NCBI RefSeq assembly: GCF_028769735.1
Contig: NC_088172.1
Coordinates: 91,424,951-91,488,950, forward strand
Direction: 5' to 3'
DNA: 64,000 nucleotides
Source: Zonotrichia leucophrys gambelii
Lineage: Eukaryota; Chordata; Aves; Passeriformes; Passerellidae
Shown: piece after piece, positions 36,901 to 50,090 of the stretch
Position numbering within the stretch: the stretch's first letter is position 1
How the letters are laid out: each line of letters opens with the position of its first letter
Made by a program: the position numbers and the translations under genes
Notes under the pieces: generated by a model
The model's input: the letters and a program-made list of their open reading frames with translations, nothing else
Database searches by the model: none
Told to the model about the DNA's origin: nothing

Positions 36901-38310
36901 TTTAATAATATTACACGCAATTCTGGGCTGGGTAATTTGGCAAACCTGTTAATGAACTTCTGTAAAAAAAAGTGGTGATTAAACCTTTTGGGTTTTTATA
37001 ACCTATATATGCTGTATTTGATAGGAAAACTATTTTGGAAGTGAATCCCCAGCTTACAAGGTTTCGGGGAAAGAATAAAAGTGTATCTAAAAGGTTTATA
37101 AAATCACTAGCTTGAATTTATTACCATCTAAGTATTTCAGTATTTCAATGTTGCTAGAACAAGGACAAGTGCCATGTTTCTGTTGGAAAAATAAGATCTG
37201 TGGTGTTTAGAGAAATAGAATAGGGCTCTTCTCCACCCACTGCTCACTTTTTTCTGTTTGCACTTGACTGTCACAGGGCCATGTCCAGGAGAATGCCAAT
37301 ACTGTGATGTTTCTTACCTTCATGGAGTTTCACAAGAGGCAGTGTTTGAGCAGTAGTGGGTCAGTTGCCTGTGTAATTGGACCACTTGTGACTCCTGACA
37401 AACTAGATTGGAGGGGAATGTGATTCAAGGGCTTGATACCTGCAGAGAGAATTCAGAACAGCAGCATGCTGCAGATGGTTTATTTGTTCAACAGAGCCAT
37501 GTGGGACATAAATTAGTGAAGTGCCATTAACAGTACCATTAGTTTAACTGCAATGCTAGGCCCTGTCCTTGCTAAATGAATGCCACTGATTCCTATAATG
37601 CAAGCTGGGAATCCTCTGCAGTGCTGCTGGACATCAGCTTGCCTTCTGAGGGCCATTGGTGGGTTCTGAGTTGTCACATTCCTTTTCATGGGAACTGAGA
37701 CTTATTGAACATTGGTAAGGTATTTTTTTTCCAGTGTAGTTGGTCCCAGACAGTTGTACCCAAACTTCTGAGTTAGTAGAGTGATCCCTTATCTTGTATT
37801 GAATAAAATCTGAGAGATGATTATCTTTTTGAATGTGCCTCTGAGAAGACAAGAGTATCCACTGCAGTGTAGTTACACCGTCTGGTAGCATAATTTTTAG
37901 ACAGAAATGACTAAACTTTTAAAAACTGCACCTGTAAAGGACAGTCTGCATTTTTGGAAGACACTTAGGTGGGTTTGTAATGTTGAGCTTGTCTTGCCTG
38001 AGAAATGGAAGGCTTGTAAAGAGAGTTGTGTTGGAAGAATAGGTGTGTATGGACTTCAAAATCACGGCATTATTTCCAATTTTATTGTCAATTAAAAAAT
38101 GATTTCTTTCTTAATGGTTATATTGACTGTTCCTTAAATAGAAGTATAAAGAAAAGCAGGCACAAATATAAAGCTTAATGTACAAAGCTTTCCACTCTTT
38201 TGTACCTCATCTGTGTATTTAAGTAGATGCTTCCCAATCCACTCTTTTGCCAGTTTTTGTTCCAATAACAATAGATGCAGTGAATTGCAATGAGTTGTCT
38301 GCTGCTTTTG
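30925..38310. other. Presumed WDPCP intron, unique noncoding DNA
   Basis: GC-rich up to about 31.4 kb, fading from the CpG island, then AT-rich. A GC-rich islet at about 33,690-33,900 stands out and may be an unrecognised inserted repeat. No coding exon was recognised. Confidence 0.5.
32715..32734 (+). other. Possible micro-exon with ATG and strong donor
   Basis: A pyrimidine-rich tract ends in CTATAG, followed by 20 bases containing ATGAATATTTTTAG and then a perfect donor, GTAAGT. If spliced into a plus-strand transcript it could be a tiny first coding or UTR exon of the presumed WDPCP gene. No homology supports it, and such signal pairs occur by chance in introns. Confidence 0.2.
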
Positions 38311-38910
38311 TCACAGAGTCACAAAGTGGTTTGGACTAGAAGGGACCTTTGAAGTCCAGTGCACTGTGGACACCTTCCACTAGATCTGGTTGCTCCTAGC
38401 CCCATCCAACCTGGCCTTCAATCCTGCCAGGCTTGGGGCATCCACAGCTTTTCTGGGCAACCTGTCCCAATGTCTCAACCCCTCAGAGAAAGGAATTTCT
38501 TCCTTACATCTAATCCAAATCTACTCTTTTCTGGATAAGAACTGTTGCCCTTGATCTTGTCACTCCAGACCTCATGTAGAAAGTCCCTCTTCCCCTTTCT
38601 GATAAGCCACCTTTAAGTATTAGTGGGCTATCATAAGCTCTCCCTAGAGCCTTCTCTTCTCCAGGCTAAAAACCCCCAAGTCTCCCAGCCTTTTTAAAAA
38701 GGGGAGCTGTTCCTTTCCTCCAATCCTTTTTTGTGGCTTTTTTCCTAGACCCATCTGTAACAGGTCCTTACTTTTCTTTGCTGGGGGCTTCAGAGCTGGA
38801 TGCAGAACTGCAGGTGGAGTCTCAGCAGAGCAGAGAAGAAAAAGGGAGTCCTCCTCCTTGACCTGTTGGCCATCTTTCTTTTTACACCACAGCCCAGGGG
38901 GCAGTTGGCT
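38311..38910 (-). mobile_element. CR1 LINE 3' end, about 600 bp
   Basis: The reverse-complement CR1 order is clear: CACAGAGTCACAAAGTGG near the terminus, GAAGGGACCTTTGAAGTCCA, CCATCCAACCTGGCCTTCAA, CTTCTCTTCTCCAGGCTAAA, GGATGCAGAACTGCAGGTGG and TTGACCTGTTGGCCATC. It lies in the presumed WDPCP intron, antisense to that gene. Confidence 0.92.
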
Positions 38911-40651
38911 TTTTTTTTTAAGATATCAGAAGATTTCCTTTGCAAATGTAATTAATAAGTTGAAATTGAGACAAAGGAGTCATAGTGATGTAATGTCAGT
39001 GAATGAGGTGCAGCTTGTGACACAAGTTATTATGAAAGCCCAGAATGTTCCTGGAACACTGCTGGCAAAGTCCCCTACCTCTTAGGAGTGCTGTTAACTT
39101 TGTTACTCTTCAACTTGTGGCAGAGGTCTCTTCCTGTGGAATTCAGTCTAAGAAAACTTGTGCTAGAAAACTTGTAACATAGTGCCATTCTTGTGTTAAG
39201 ATACAAAAGCAGGACAGCTATGAAACAGTGATGTTGGTGGGAGTTTCATTTGAATAAATACTCAGATAGTAAGCAGACCTTACTCCTTGGGACTGTTGCA
39301 GAATAACTTGATTAATTGACTTTTCATCATAGAGTAAATTAAATATTTATATTCTGTAGAGATCTTGCTGGAGTAGCTTCTTTGGCATATGTCAGTGATG
39401 ATATTTAACTTTATCAACTTTTCCCCCTTGGAGGGTTTTTTATTTGTTTTCTGGGTAGAATTTTTTTGGTATGTGGTATTGGGAAACCCCTAAGTATCTT
39501 TTTCTGTCTGTCTGCTTTGTAATATATCAAGTAGTATCCCTATTTAGTAAATTACTTAATAAATGAATTTCACTCTGTCATGCTTGTTTTCTGAATCCGA
39601 TTACCAAAACTGCAACACTTACAGCTTCAGCGTGTGGCTGAGCTCCAGTGCAATGACACACAGTGTGCAGGTGGTTGAATATTCCTGAACAAGCAGCTGT
39701 AAAATATGCCACCCATAATGCCAGTGAATAAATGCCAACTTCAGCATGAGTGTTCTTTTCAAATGTGCACCTTGCTGAGGTTATTAGTCACTCTGAATTC
39801 AAGGAGATGTGAGTGCAGACTTTGCATAAAGCCCCAGGAGTGGCCTACCTGTGAAATGCTGCTGCTTGATTTTCAGAAGATGGCATGCTGTGAATTTTAA
39901 AACTCCCTCATCATGAAAGAACTGCAGCAAATGCCATTTTCTAATTGAGGCCATGTAAGTTAGTTACTCGTGTTTCTAACAATGAAGTTTAAAAAATCTC
40001 TTTCCTGAGATCAAAGAAATGTTATCATAATGAAAGGAAATACTGCAGTATTTACTGAACAGGGCAAGAAAACTGAAGAATGAAAATTCTGTATCTTTTC
40101 TAACATATATATAATTGTAATCTGTTTCATGGGTTAGTGAGAAGATTATGCTGTTGGACTTCTGTTTAAAAGTAGAGGAATAATGAAAATGGTGAAAATA
40201 TTGCTGCTTCCCTTAACATGAATGTGGATGAGAAGGAAGCCTCACACAGAATTGTAGCAGCAGCTGTGACTTTAATTTGAGCAAACCCAATTCAGACAAA
40301 GATTTTGGGAAAAGAAACCCGCAGATAGAAGTGAGACAGACCCTAAAATTGTATCAGTCCTAAAAAGACTTATGTAAAATAAGGCTTGAGTAAAATACAG
40401 AAACTACTTAACTCTGGGGAAATTCCTTCCCCCTGCCACAGCCATTTAGTGGTTTTGTTTTGCTCTGCCACTTGTGTGGATGAGTTAATTAAATTGTATC
40501 TTTTACATCTGTGAAAATGGAAGGAGGCAAGTGTTGCAGCTAGCTAGACTGGTCAGTCACAGCTCTCTCTGGAGACAAGATACCTCCACACTGCCCAGAT
40601 GAATGCATGTTTAAACAGTGTTTATTATAGGTGAGAGATCATGGGTGAAGC

Positions 40652-41021
40652 TGTGGTGGGGTGACCCTGGCTGGACATCAGGTGCTCACCAAAGCCTATC
40701 TCATTCGCCTGCTCAGTGGGACAGAGGAGGGAGACAAAATACAACAATAAGGTCAAGGTAAGGACAGGGAGAGCCAGTCACTGTCGTGGGCAGAACAGAC
40801 TCAACTCAGGGAAATCAGTTTAATTTATTATCCATCAATAGGGTAATGAGGAAATAACTGTTATTCCTGAGGCAATGGAGCCCATTGCTGATGGGCTCAG
40901 CCTTGTCCAGCAGGGAGTCACTCCTAGACCCATCTGGCACTGGCTCTGCTGCAAACAGGGAAAGCTTCCAGCAGCTTCCTTCCCTGAAAGCTCCTGCTAA
41001 AACCTTCCATGCAAACACAGA
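40652..41021 (-). mobile_element. Decayed, internally deleted avian ERV LTR
   Basis: The left part (ACCCTGGCTGGACATCAGG, then GGTGCTCACCAAAGCC, and a segment with GGCAGAACAGACTC and a TTTAATTTATTATC tract) and the right part (TGATGGGCTCAGCCTTG through TTCCAGCAGCTTCC to AACCTTCCATGCAAAC) match the two ends of a roughly 1-kb LTR common in songbirds, as I recall it. The long repetitive middle is missing. The AATAAA lies on the minus strand at about 40.83 kb, giving the orientation. Candidate 5-bp flanks (GAAGC and GAACT) agree at only three positions, so borders are approximate. Confidence 0.55.
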
Positions 41022-44000
41022 ACTGAAGTGTTTAAAATTTTAAAAAAAGGGGGAAAGATGATCTTTGTGCTGGAAATTGTAGTCAAACTTTGTTAATTAT
41101 GAAAGTTTTTTGGAATACGCGGGATTATAGGATTGCAAAAACTGATCTATAATACAGTCACAGAAATCATTGTAATGGCCAACTGCTATATATTTTTAAA
41201 AATTTTCTTGTTCTACTAATTTCTTTTTTTTTTTTGAAACCTCATGAAAGCAGGTTGCCAGTGATTGACTGGTGCTGTAAAGGCATCCTTGTATGTCTGT
41301 CTCCAGAATAATTATCACATTCTAGGTTGTGTGCTCAGTACCACTGTTTCCATTAGATTGCCATTTACCCGTGGTGTAAATTGGAGCCACATGAGAAATG
41401 GGTTGATAGAAAGATGGGGTCAAACTGTGAACTGATTAATAATTAAAAGATCTGAACACACCACTTGAATTTTTGGCATTGTCTGATTCCTTATTGTTTC
41501 AGTTTTCAAATTTTATTACATATCAAGGTAGGCAAGCTTCTGTGAGATCTTGTATTTTTGAGGAAAGGAATAGAGAGAATGTGCACCATTTCAATGGCTG
41601 TTCCTAATTTGGGGCTGCCAAACCAATGCTATTCATGCTGACATTTTGTCTTTTCAGGCAATTAAGTAATATATATTGAGGTAATTAAAGACAATTGCTT
41701 GTAATAGCAGAAAATTATTATAATCATTTTGTTTTCCAGATAACAATACAGATTTATAATTTCTGTGACCACATCCAGGGTTTTACTACCAGAATTGACA
41801 GGGAGACCATAAATAGTTGTTATTCCATTATGCTAAATGTCAGGGGTATAAATTTAAGTCTGTTCTATTTAAAAAGCCATGAGGACAGGTCATGATCCTT
41901 ATGTTAAATGGATCTGCAGCAGTTAAACCTAAGCCCATTCTTGGTTTTCATAAACTTCTTCATCTTTTTTTGCACCTGTTGGACACAAATCAAATACACA
42001 GCTTGAAAGGGCATTAACACTTTTTTTGAAGATTTTAAAATAAGACTTTAAATTAATGTTGAGGTGAAAGAAAAGCAAGTTTCAAAATGCTGCCACTTTG
42101 CGATGATTTCCCCAGATAACTCCAAGCCCATTAGCAAATTTGGTCACTTGTATGCTATTCCCTCATGTTCTGTGACATTAACAAGATTCTTATAATGACT
42201 TTTTCTCCTCCAAAACTAGGAAGGCCTTTGTTGGCAGAAGCTGTTTTAAAAGCTATTTTAAAATCAAAACAAAATACATCTTTACAGCTTTCAATAGCAT
42301 AGCCTGGGTGTGATGCAGTCAAGAGGTGCATTTAATTTAATTGTCAGTAACGTGGGAAGTTGTAACAAAATGTGCAGCTTGGGCTGTACTGAGAGTTTCT
42401 ATTCAATTGGGCTTCCTTTTTCTTTGTTAATGATTATGGCTGAAAAGCTTCATCAGGGTGTAAAGAGCAGTCATTCATACGGAGGACACTCATATCTATG
42501 TTTGTTAATCTTTGATGATGTGTTTATTTTTTTTTTTTTTAGTGGGGTTTTTCAGTTTAGAGGTCATACAGACATAGTGAAGTTATCTGCTGTGTTGAGA
42601 ATTAATGCAGATTATTCTGATGCCATTCACACTAATTGTACCATTGCCAGCTTTTTTATTGTGTTATATTTTATTATGTTTTGCCCCTGGACTATTGCAG
42701 GCTTTGTCAGTGTATATTTTGGTTATGTACATAATTCTGCCTATTTTAAAGACATTTCACTCATTACTTTAAAAATTTAAGCATTTTAAGTGATGTAAAA
42801 ATACCTGGGGTTTCTAAGTATAATTGCAGGGGTTTTATTTAAAGCATTTTAATCATCTCCAGTTTTGCCTGTTAGCAAGGTCCTTTTTATCCTAAGAAAC
42901 AAAAAGTGAAAGACAAGCAAATGGTTTGAGATTATATGGATAATTAAGTTAATGGTCCTGAAATAGAACCTGAGGAATCAAAAATGTGGTAGAGGAGCAT
43001 CAAGATGGTTTTCTAAATGCTGAAGGGTTTGGATAGGACATGCAGCAGAGTGACTGAGGGAATCACAGCCTCAGGGGTTCACTCTCTGTCTTAAGCCAAA
43101 GCTGAAAGTACAGCAAGGAGAGCCCCCACCATGCCTGTTGTGTGCAGCCTCTGATCACAAAGGTAGTGCAGGTCATTGGCCTCAGAAAGGACCTGTATTG
43201 GAGGTATTGAGTAACTTCAAGTTCTGAACTTCTGTCCCTGGTGAGGAAGCTGCTTCTCTGTCCTCAGCTCCCAGGTTTCTTGCTGGGCTTTTGATGCTCT
43301 TTTTGCAGGGGTTTGGCAGAAGTTGCTGTTCATGGGCTGAGTGCCTGAGTTCGAGTCTTGGCAATAAGCCACAGAACACCCTGAGTGTTGCCACTCAGAC
43401 AGCTCCTCCTTCTTTGGAAGTTGTCCCTTTGAAAAAGGCAACTGAACAGAGTAGGTGCCCTGGCAGAAGTTACCTGGTAGAGGAAAACAAAAGCCCAGAG
43501 CACTGGGAATGTGGTGCATTAACATCACCACGCACTAGAGGGCCCAGCCTGCATATAACCATTTCCCTAGAAGGAACATGGGAGTAGACTGAAGGAACTT
43601 CTGAGGAATTTCAGTGATATTAGGAGGAGAAAGAGCTGTCTGAAGCCAACAGGACTGAGTGTGGAGAAAGGTGATAGAGTGACAAATGCATTCAACCTGA
43701 AAATGTAATCAGACAAGCATGTTCCCCTGCTGAAGAAGGGATTTAGCAACTTTGAACTCAAAATCATGTGATTTTTCTCCCTCCTCCTGGCTAGATTAAA
43801 AAGGGGAGTGATGTTTTTAATATTATATTGTGCTTAACAAGCCATTGCGTGCTGTGTCAAGTTCGTTTTCCCTATCTGCTCTGGCTAAAACCCATTGCTA
43901 TCTGTAGTCTAGCCTGAAGGTGACAAGAGATTTGAATCATTGTAATTAGGCACTCATCATGCTGCAAAAAGATACAACTATCTTGATGAATCAGTATGAA

Positions 44001-45246
44001 AAAAATAAAAAGCTGTGGGTTTTTCTTTTTTCTTTAACTGCAGTTGGTGCTTGGAAATGTGAGAGCAGGAATGAGCTCAGCAAGAACTGAGGCAGCTTCC
44101 TCAGCATGACAACTGTTCTCTGTGCAGGAAAAATTGAGTGGCTTTTGCCCCTCTCCAAGTCCTGTTGACACCTTCAAGTGTTCTTGGACCTCTCCCAGGT
44201 TTTGCTTGACAAATATTTTCATGTGTGCCACTTCTTTCTGATTCTGGAAAATACACAGAAAGAATTCACTTTCTGCACTTAAGCAAGAGCTATGAAATGA
44301 GGTATTGTTTGCCTTTTAGGATTGTTGCTCCAGGGCACACTTTTGCTGTGAAGTAAAAGTGATGAAAAAGTGGATCTGCCCAGGTTTGTGGTTGGATATG
44401 GCAGAAATAGGGTATAAGGAGCTTTATCCCTCTGGGGAAAGGCATATCCATGCACACCAAAAAGTAGGTTTTGTGACACTTATTACAGCTTTGTATTAAC
44501 AATCAAATTTTGTTCTAATTTTTGCCTATGTTTTAGGAAAGGTGCAGAAAAAAATCCTGAAATACATATGGCTTTCACCAGGTAGAGATCCATTGCTATT
44601 TTCACCTTTTCTTTCTGGGGACAATGAGTTACCCTTCATTCTTTTTCTCTGAAGATACTTTATCTTATCACTCATCCATGCATCTTTCCTCAAAGCCTGG
44701 ATAACATTCCTTTTTATTATTAAGAGGTTGCATTGCTCGAAAATGAATCAGGGAATGGCATTTATTGCCCAGTAGCATGCCTTATGAACAGTGGAGTTTT
44801 GTCATAATCTCAGAGTGTCTAAATTCAGGGTTCTAATGCCAATTTATAAGTGCTCTAGTTTTCAAAAGTGAAACGTGACTATGGATTTACGTACTTATTT
44901 CAGTAGTGGCAGCTGAAATGGGATAACATACTTTGGGAGGAGCAGGGAGCAAGCAGAATGTTGCTCACCCTACATGACTGCTCTGTAATAGATCTTTCAG
45001 AGCTTAGAAGAGTGGGTGTTTTTAATGACTATGTTGTATCGTTTAATGGATAATTTTAAAAAGTGACGCACTTTTGCAAGTCAGTGTTAAAGCTAAACCG
45101 ATTTGGAATGTGCCAAAAATAGATTTCAAGCTGGGGTTTGTAAAAATTTACTCTTCTGGAGTGAGCAAATACTAATTCTGTTGGTCATGAAAACTGTGTC
45201 TTTGTCTCTATCGAGATTATGGTTTAAATCAGTAAATATGAAGCAC

Positions 45247-45296
<50 letters not shown>

Positions 45297-48200
45297 GATA
45301 TATTCTAGAATTAATTTGGCTTTGCAACTTTAGGTATTTAACAAGAAATGTACCTGAGAGTTTTCCTTTCTTCCAATGATGAACTAAAGACTTAGCTCAA
45401 AGTAGAAGCCTTTGAGCTTTCTAATTTGCAGCTAGATAACAGATGCATTTATATCCACTACACTGTTATTTCCCTTCTTGGTTTTTTTATCATCACCTGA
45501 TTTATATAAGTAAAATCTGCTGAGTAAGTAATTTTTTTATTATTGTCCCCTGAAGGGACAAGTTTCCATAGTCTCTACCTTCCAGTTCACACATTCACTA
45601 CCTTCCATCCTGCATTCATTTTTGGGGCATGTTGGCTGACTTAATGCATTTGGTGGATAAGGAGGAAATCTTAAAAGCTTCAAATGTGAATTTGTTTTTT
45701 TAAAATTCAAGGAAATGCAAATTGGTGTTCCCTTCCCCAGAGTGCTCAAGAAAAGACTGTGACCTGAGCTCAAGGATTTTTTTTCCATTTGGCCTTTGGT
45801 ATCAATGATTAACTCTGGAGGTCCTGTTGGCTGAGAGGGCTCCAGAAGCCATGGTGAGCTGCTTTGTGCTTGCCTGGCACCAGAGTTGTGTGCAGTGGCA
45901 GAGGAGAGGAAGGGGAAGGGAAATGAAGGGCATGGCTACAAACAAGTGAACAAGCTGAATATAATGTACAAGGAATTTGGGAAACTCGAGGGAAAAGTGA
46001 GGAACCTAACATGGAGGTTTGGGAATATGAAGTTGAGCTTGAACATCGCCAATGCATGGAAAATCAGACAAGTTGCAGTATCCTTCACTGTTTTGTCTGT
46101 CCTCTGGATTACAACCTCTGTGTGTTGTGGCATAGAAGAACACTGTTTTCACTTATTCATCATGGGCGATGTTTCCTTTGTTTTCTGCTGACAGCAGAAT
46201 GCCTCCTTGTTCTTACATGTTGATATATGGCTTCGTTTGAGGGAGATTGTTGGTGTTGCCTTTAGCACAAATGATGTATGCATTTGCATTTCTGGAACAC
46301 TTTCAGAGTTCCCCATTTGCTTTTATCTCCTTTACAGAACGAGCAACTATTTTCTGGTTTATCTTTTCTGAAGATCAGCGTAGATTGTTGATTACAGGGT
46401 GCAATAAATTAACTTGTCAACTTTTGCCACATTTCATGTTTAGGTTATATATCTGAACAATGTTGAAGATTTATAGAAAACTTTAAAAATTAATCTGAAA
46501 TGTAAACACTTGAGAACAAAAGGGGTTTTTTTAAACTGGATTTTATTTCTAAAAGACTGCTGCATAAAATTGCATATCTCTATCTAGAACAAGCTTTTTA
46601 ATTTTAGTTGCTAAAGGGGTTTTAGAGTGATTTATTAGACACCTGACTGCAAAACTAAAAGTATATTGTTGTAATCCTATTGTTGTCTTTATTTGCCTAA
46701 ACCAGAAAAACAGGGAATTTGAAAATACAGTGTTCATTAGAGTAAAAAATGCAGGTTTTTTAAATCATGTTTTGTTCTTCAGTTTTCTTTTAAAGGAATT
46801 TGTTTTCTTACTGTATTTTAAAATAGGCTTGAAAAAACTTCACTGTAGTCACAATGTAATTCTTCGTTATTTTTTTATCTGAAATTACTGCATGGGTGGG
46901 AGAAATTAGTAAATTTTACTTTTTCAGTAGTCTGATGAATGGCTTATTCACTTGTGGGTAGCATATTTTGTTCCAGTTGCAATATATAGAAACAGTTTAG
47001 TTCTTGCCTCTCTGTTCCATTTTGGCCTTCTAATCAGAATTAACACTTTGAACGGATCAGTGTTTTGAGCTGGAAATATTATTCAAACTGAGCCTTTTTA
47101 TCCACAAGTTGTTTGCAGTGAATTCTTGAATTCCACCAGAAGATAACTATGCTAACTACCTTTAGCAGACAAATTTTTGTTTTTCATAAAGAATAAACCA
47201 TTTTCAGTCTAGCCACCCATTTCCTTTTTTTTCTTTTTTTTTTTTTTTCCTCTTCAAATGTCTTGGTCTGAGGTCTCAGAGGAAAATCCATGGAAATTTC
47301 TTTCATGGTTTCAGAGGATCATAAAGTGATTTAAAAAAAAGAAAAACAAGCAACAGGCATTTAATTCCTGGTTACTTTTTTTTTTTCTGTGTTAGTTTGT
47401 TACATGTGGAATTTCAGTTTTATCCTTTCCGATTTGAAAAGATCCTAGAGTGATTTTTCTTCTTGAATTCTGTTAAGCAGTAAAAGACCCTGAATTTTAC
47501 AAAAAATCAACCTTTTAACAACTTTCTGAGAGGAAAGGTAAGGGTTCTTCCCCTGGTCTCCCCCTGCCCCACTACCTTCTCCCAAACAGGACCTTCCTTT
47601 AGCCCCTGGGCAGTTTTCTCCCCATTCTTTTACCATATAAACTTGATTACATGTCTCTGAATGCAGTTTAAGGGATTCCTGGGCAAGGGCAAGTCAGACC
47701 TGAAACAGGAAAAGCCTTTTTGCTCCCTATAAATGAATTTGAATGTTTATCTATTTACTCAAGGTAATATTTGTCTTTTAAAAGCAGCACCTAACCTTTT
47801 CTTTCTGTAGTTTTTCCATTTCTTTTGGAATATTCATTCCTAAGTATCTCATCAGTTTCCTTGCCTGTTGAAATTTCAAGAACCCTGCTAACTGTGTGTT
47901 CTTTGTCAGTGGTGTTTCTTTCCCTATAGCTATTTTTGCTTAGAGTTTGTCTTGATTTCAGACCCATTTTCCAATAGCTCAGTTATTGCTTTTTTACTAT
48001 GGATAAGATGGACAGCCTGAACTTCTTTATCATAATTATTGCTTGAACTGTCCTGCAAGCTGGAGTTTTCTGTGTTTTGGCAGGGCAGGGATGTGTGTTA
48101 GTACCTCTTCTGCCTGATCTTTGGGTTTGGTGTATTAGGAACTATCAAAGACCAGACTTTATTGTGGTGGTATTACTGATGCAAGCTGAGAATTCAGCCT

Positions 48201-49705
48201 GTCTAGTTTTGTGACTGTGGCTTTCAAGGCTTTTAAGTGTTTTTAAGGGCAATTCTGTGTTGCACAGAAGAAAAAATAGCAATTACCTTGTAGCGAGCAC
48301 TGGGATCTCTCCTCTCTGTTTGCACTGACCATGAGTTACCACATGCATGGCTTTGGGAGATTGGGAAGTAGCAGCAAAATCCCAGCGATGGCTGCTGTGG
48401 AAGAACACAAATACATGGGAGCATTGTAATGCATTGAAGAATTATTTCCTTTTAATCCATAGCAAATGTCGCAAGTTTCCTAAGTTTCATCACTTCCCTG
48501 AAGTGATGGTGGGATGTCTTTTTTTAACTTTTTTTAAGTGGTGTGTGGTAACTCAGGTTGAGCAAAAACCCTGGCCTGGAGCAGAAAATTGCAAAGTCCT
48601 TTACAATATGATAGATTTTTTATTTCTATTTTTTAAAGTATAAATTCTAAATACTCTTGTCTGCTTAGATAACGAATAAGTTGTACAGTTCTTGGGCATC
48701 TTTTTTTCAATGCTCTCTTCTTGCACCTCCCTTGATTTATGCAGCCCCTCTGTCATTGCAGTGAGAGAATGACCATAATCATTTTAGCAAAGTTTCTAAA
48801 CTTGTTAAGGGTATACTCCACTATGCTCAAGGTAAGAGCCACCGTTTATTATGAGTCCCTGATTTGGAACATCCTCTTCTGGACATTGCTCATTCCTAAT
48901 TCTTTAATATCAGGAGCCACCAAGGCAGTCTTTGTTCTCCCAGCATTGCCGTGTGAGAAGCCTTCCCAAACACAGTGTTATGCCTCTTCCAAAAAAGTGG
49001 AATTTTGGAGGGCTTTCCCCACTTTCTATCTGCCTTCACAATATTTTCTCCCTCTTTCTATGCATGATTAATGAGACAAAGGAAAATTTAACCCTTATGC
49101 AGAAGTAGTCAGTTTGACTGGAAGTGAGAAGTTACTTTTGCATTTACAGTGTGTATTTAGTGGCTTGGGATGACATCCTGGAAGTTTCCCATCTCAGCAT
49201 GTTTGCTGGCATATGTACTGAGTTTGCTTAAAAAAATTGTAATAAAATAAATCTTCCTTAATTTTAGAAGTCTTTTCACTTCAGGTAAGTTTTGGTGACA
49301 TCTGTATTTTTTCTCTTGTTTTGTCAACAAGTGTTAATATCAATGTCATTAATATCAAGGCTTACTGGATATTTATTCTATTGGAATAAATTTTAAAGTT
49401 ATCTTTGTGTTGGGAATAATTTCTATTTAAATTGCATAAAAATCAGTCTTTGTTGTAACTTGGAGACAGAAAAAATATATTGAGAAAGCTTTGAACAGAC
49501 TTTCTGATGCAGGGCCAGCTATGTCAGTTTTTGATTAGATGAAGTGCCATAGATTTTATTAATGGGACTGGTAAGAGGAATATTGTTATGGCAATATTGA
49601 ATTTAAACTTCTATCTCTTTGTTCTCATTGGGCAAAAATCATTGTAGCAGATTGGAGAATGGGAATTTCACCCCACGATTTTGTTTTCTATAAATATAAA
49701 AGCGT
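41022..49705. other. Presumed WDPCP intron, noncoding
   Basis: AT-rich intronic sequence with poly-T runs (about 41,222-41,236, 42,527-42,540 and 47,224-47,250). The 156-codon frame at 42310-42780 has no recognisable domain and runs through a poly-T tract that reads as Phe. Confidence 0.5.
45250..45300. repeat. (TA)18 microsatellite
   Basis: Eighteen TA dinucleotides (45251-45286) run into a short CA tract and TATAGATATA. Likely length-polymorphic and able to extrude cruciforms. Confidence 0.95.
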
Positions 49706-50090
49706 GCAGGTGTTTACAGACAAGCGAATGGGTCTCCATAAAAAACATGGGGTTATGAGAGATATAAGAACTGCGTAGTATGAACGGGCGCTTTGAGGCT
49801 TAAACTGCAACCAAGCAAAAATGTGCAGCCTTCCCCTTTTGTCTATAATAGGGTCGACATTGGGAACCATGATCCCTTTGATCTTTACATAAAACAGATG
49901 AAAATGCATAAATTGCGTCTAATCAGAGATGAATTAAAGGAAAATAGCCTCCCGGAGGACAAAGCACCCCAGGCACCCATCAACAGCCTTACCAAATGAC
50001 AGACCTGGAGGAGACTTCAAAGCTGCAAACACAACTGCCAGTGAAATCCACCAAGAATCAAGATGCCATTAAAAAAAAAAAAATTAAAAA
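49706..50090 (+). pseudogene. Broken retrocopy-like coding fragment with A-rich tail
   Basis: About 290 bases read as a protein-like sequence. The first part (DKRMGLHKKHGVMRDIRTA) hits an in-frame TAG at 49776-49778, and the frame then shifts near 49785-49795. It resumes with LQPSKNVQPSPFVYNRVD, through IGNHDPFDLYIKQMKMHK and LRLIRDELKEN, and ends at a TGA near 49998. About 70 bases of UTR-like sequence follow, then a run of A broken by TT (50071-50090). Stop, frameshift and A tail together suggest a processed pseudogene. I do not recognise the parent gene. No target-site duplication was found. Alternatively it is a decayed terminal exon preceded by the acceptor-like GCAG at 49706-49709. Confidence 0.5.

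Noticed and set aside
42310..42780. 156-codon plus-strand frame with hydrophobic stretches
   Set aside because: The hydrophobic part comes from poly-T and AT-rich sequence. No family is recognised and no exon borders fit.
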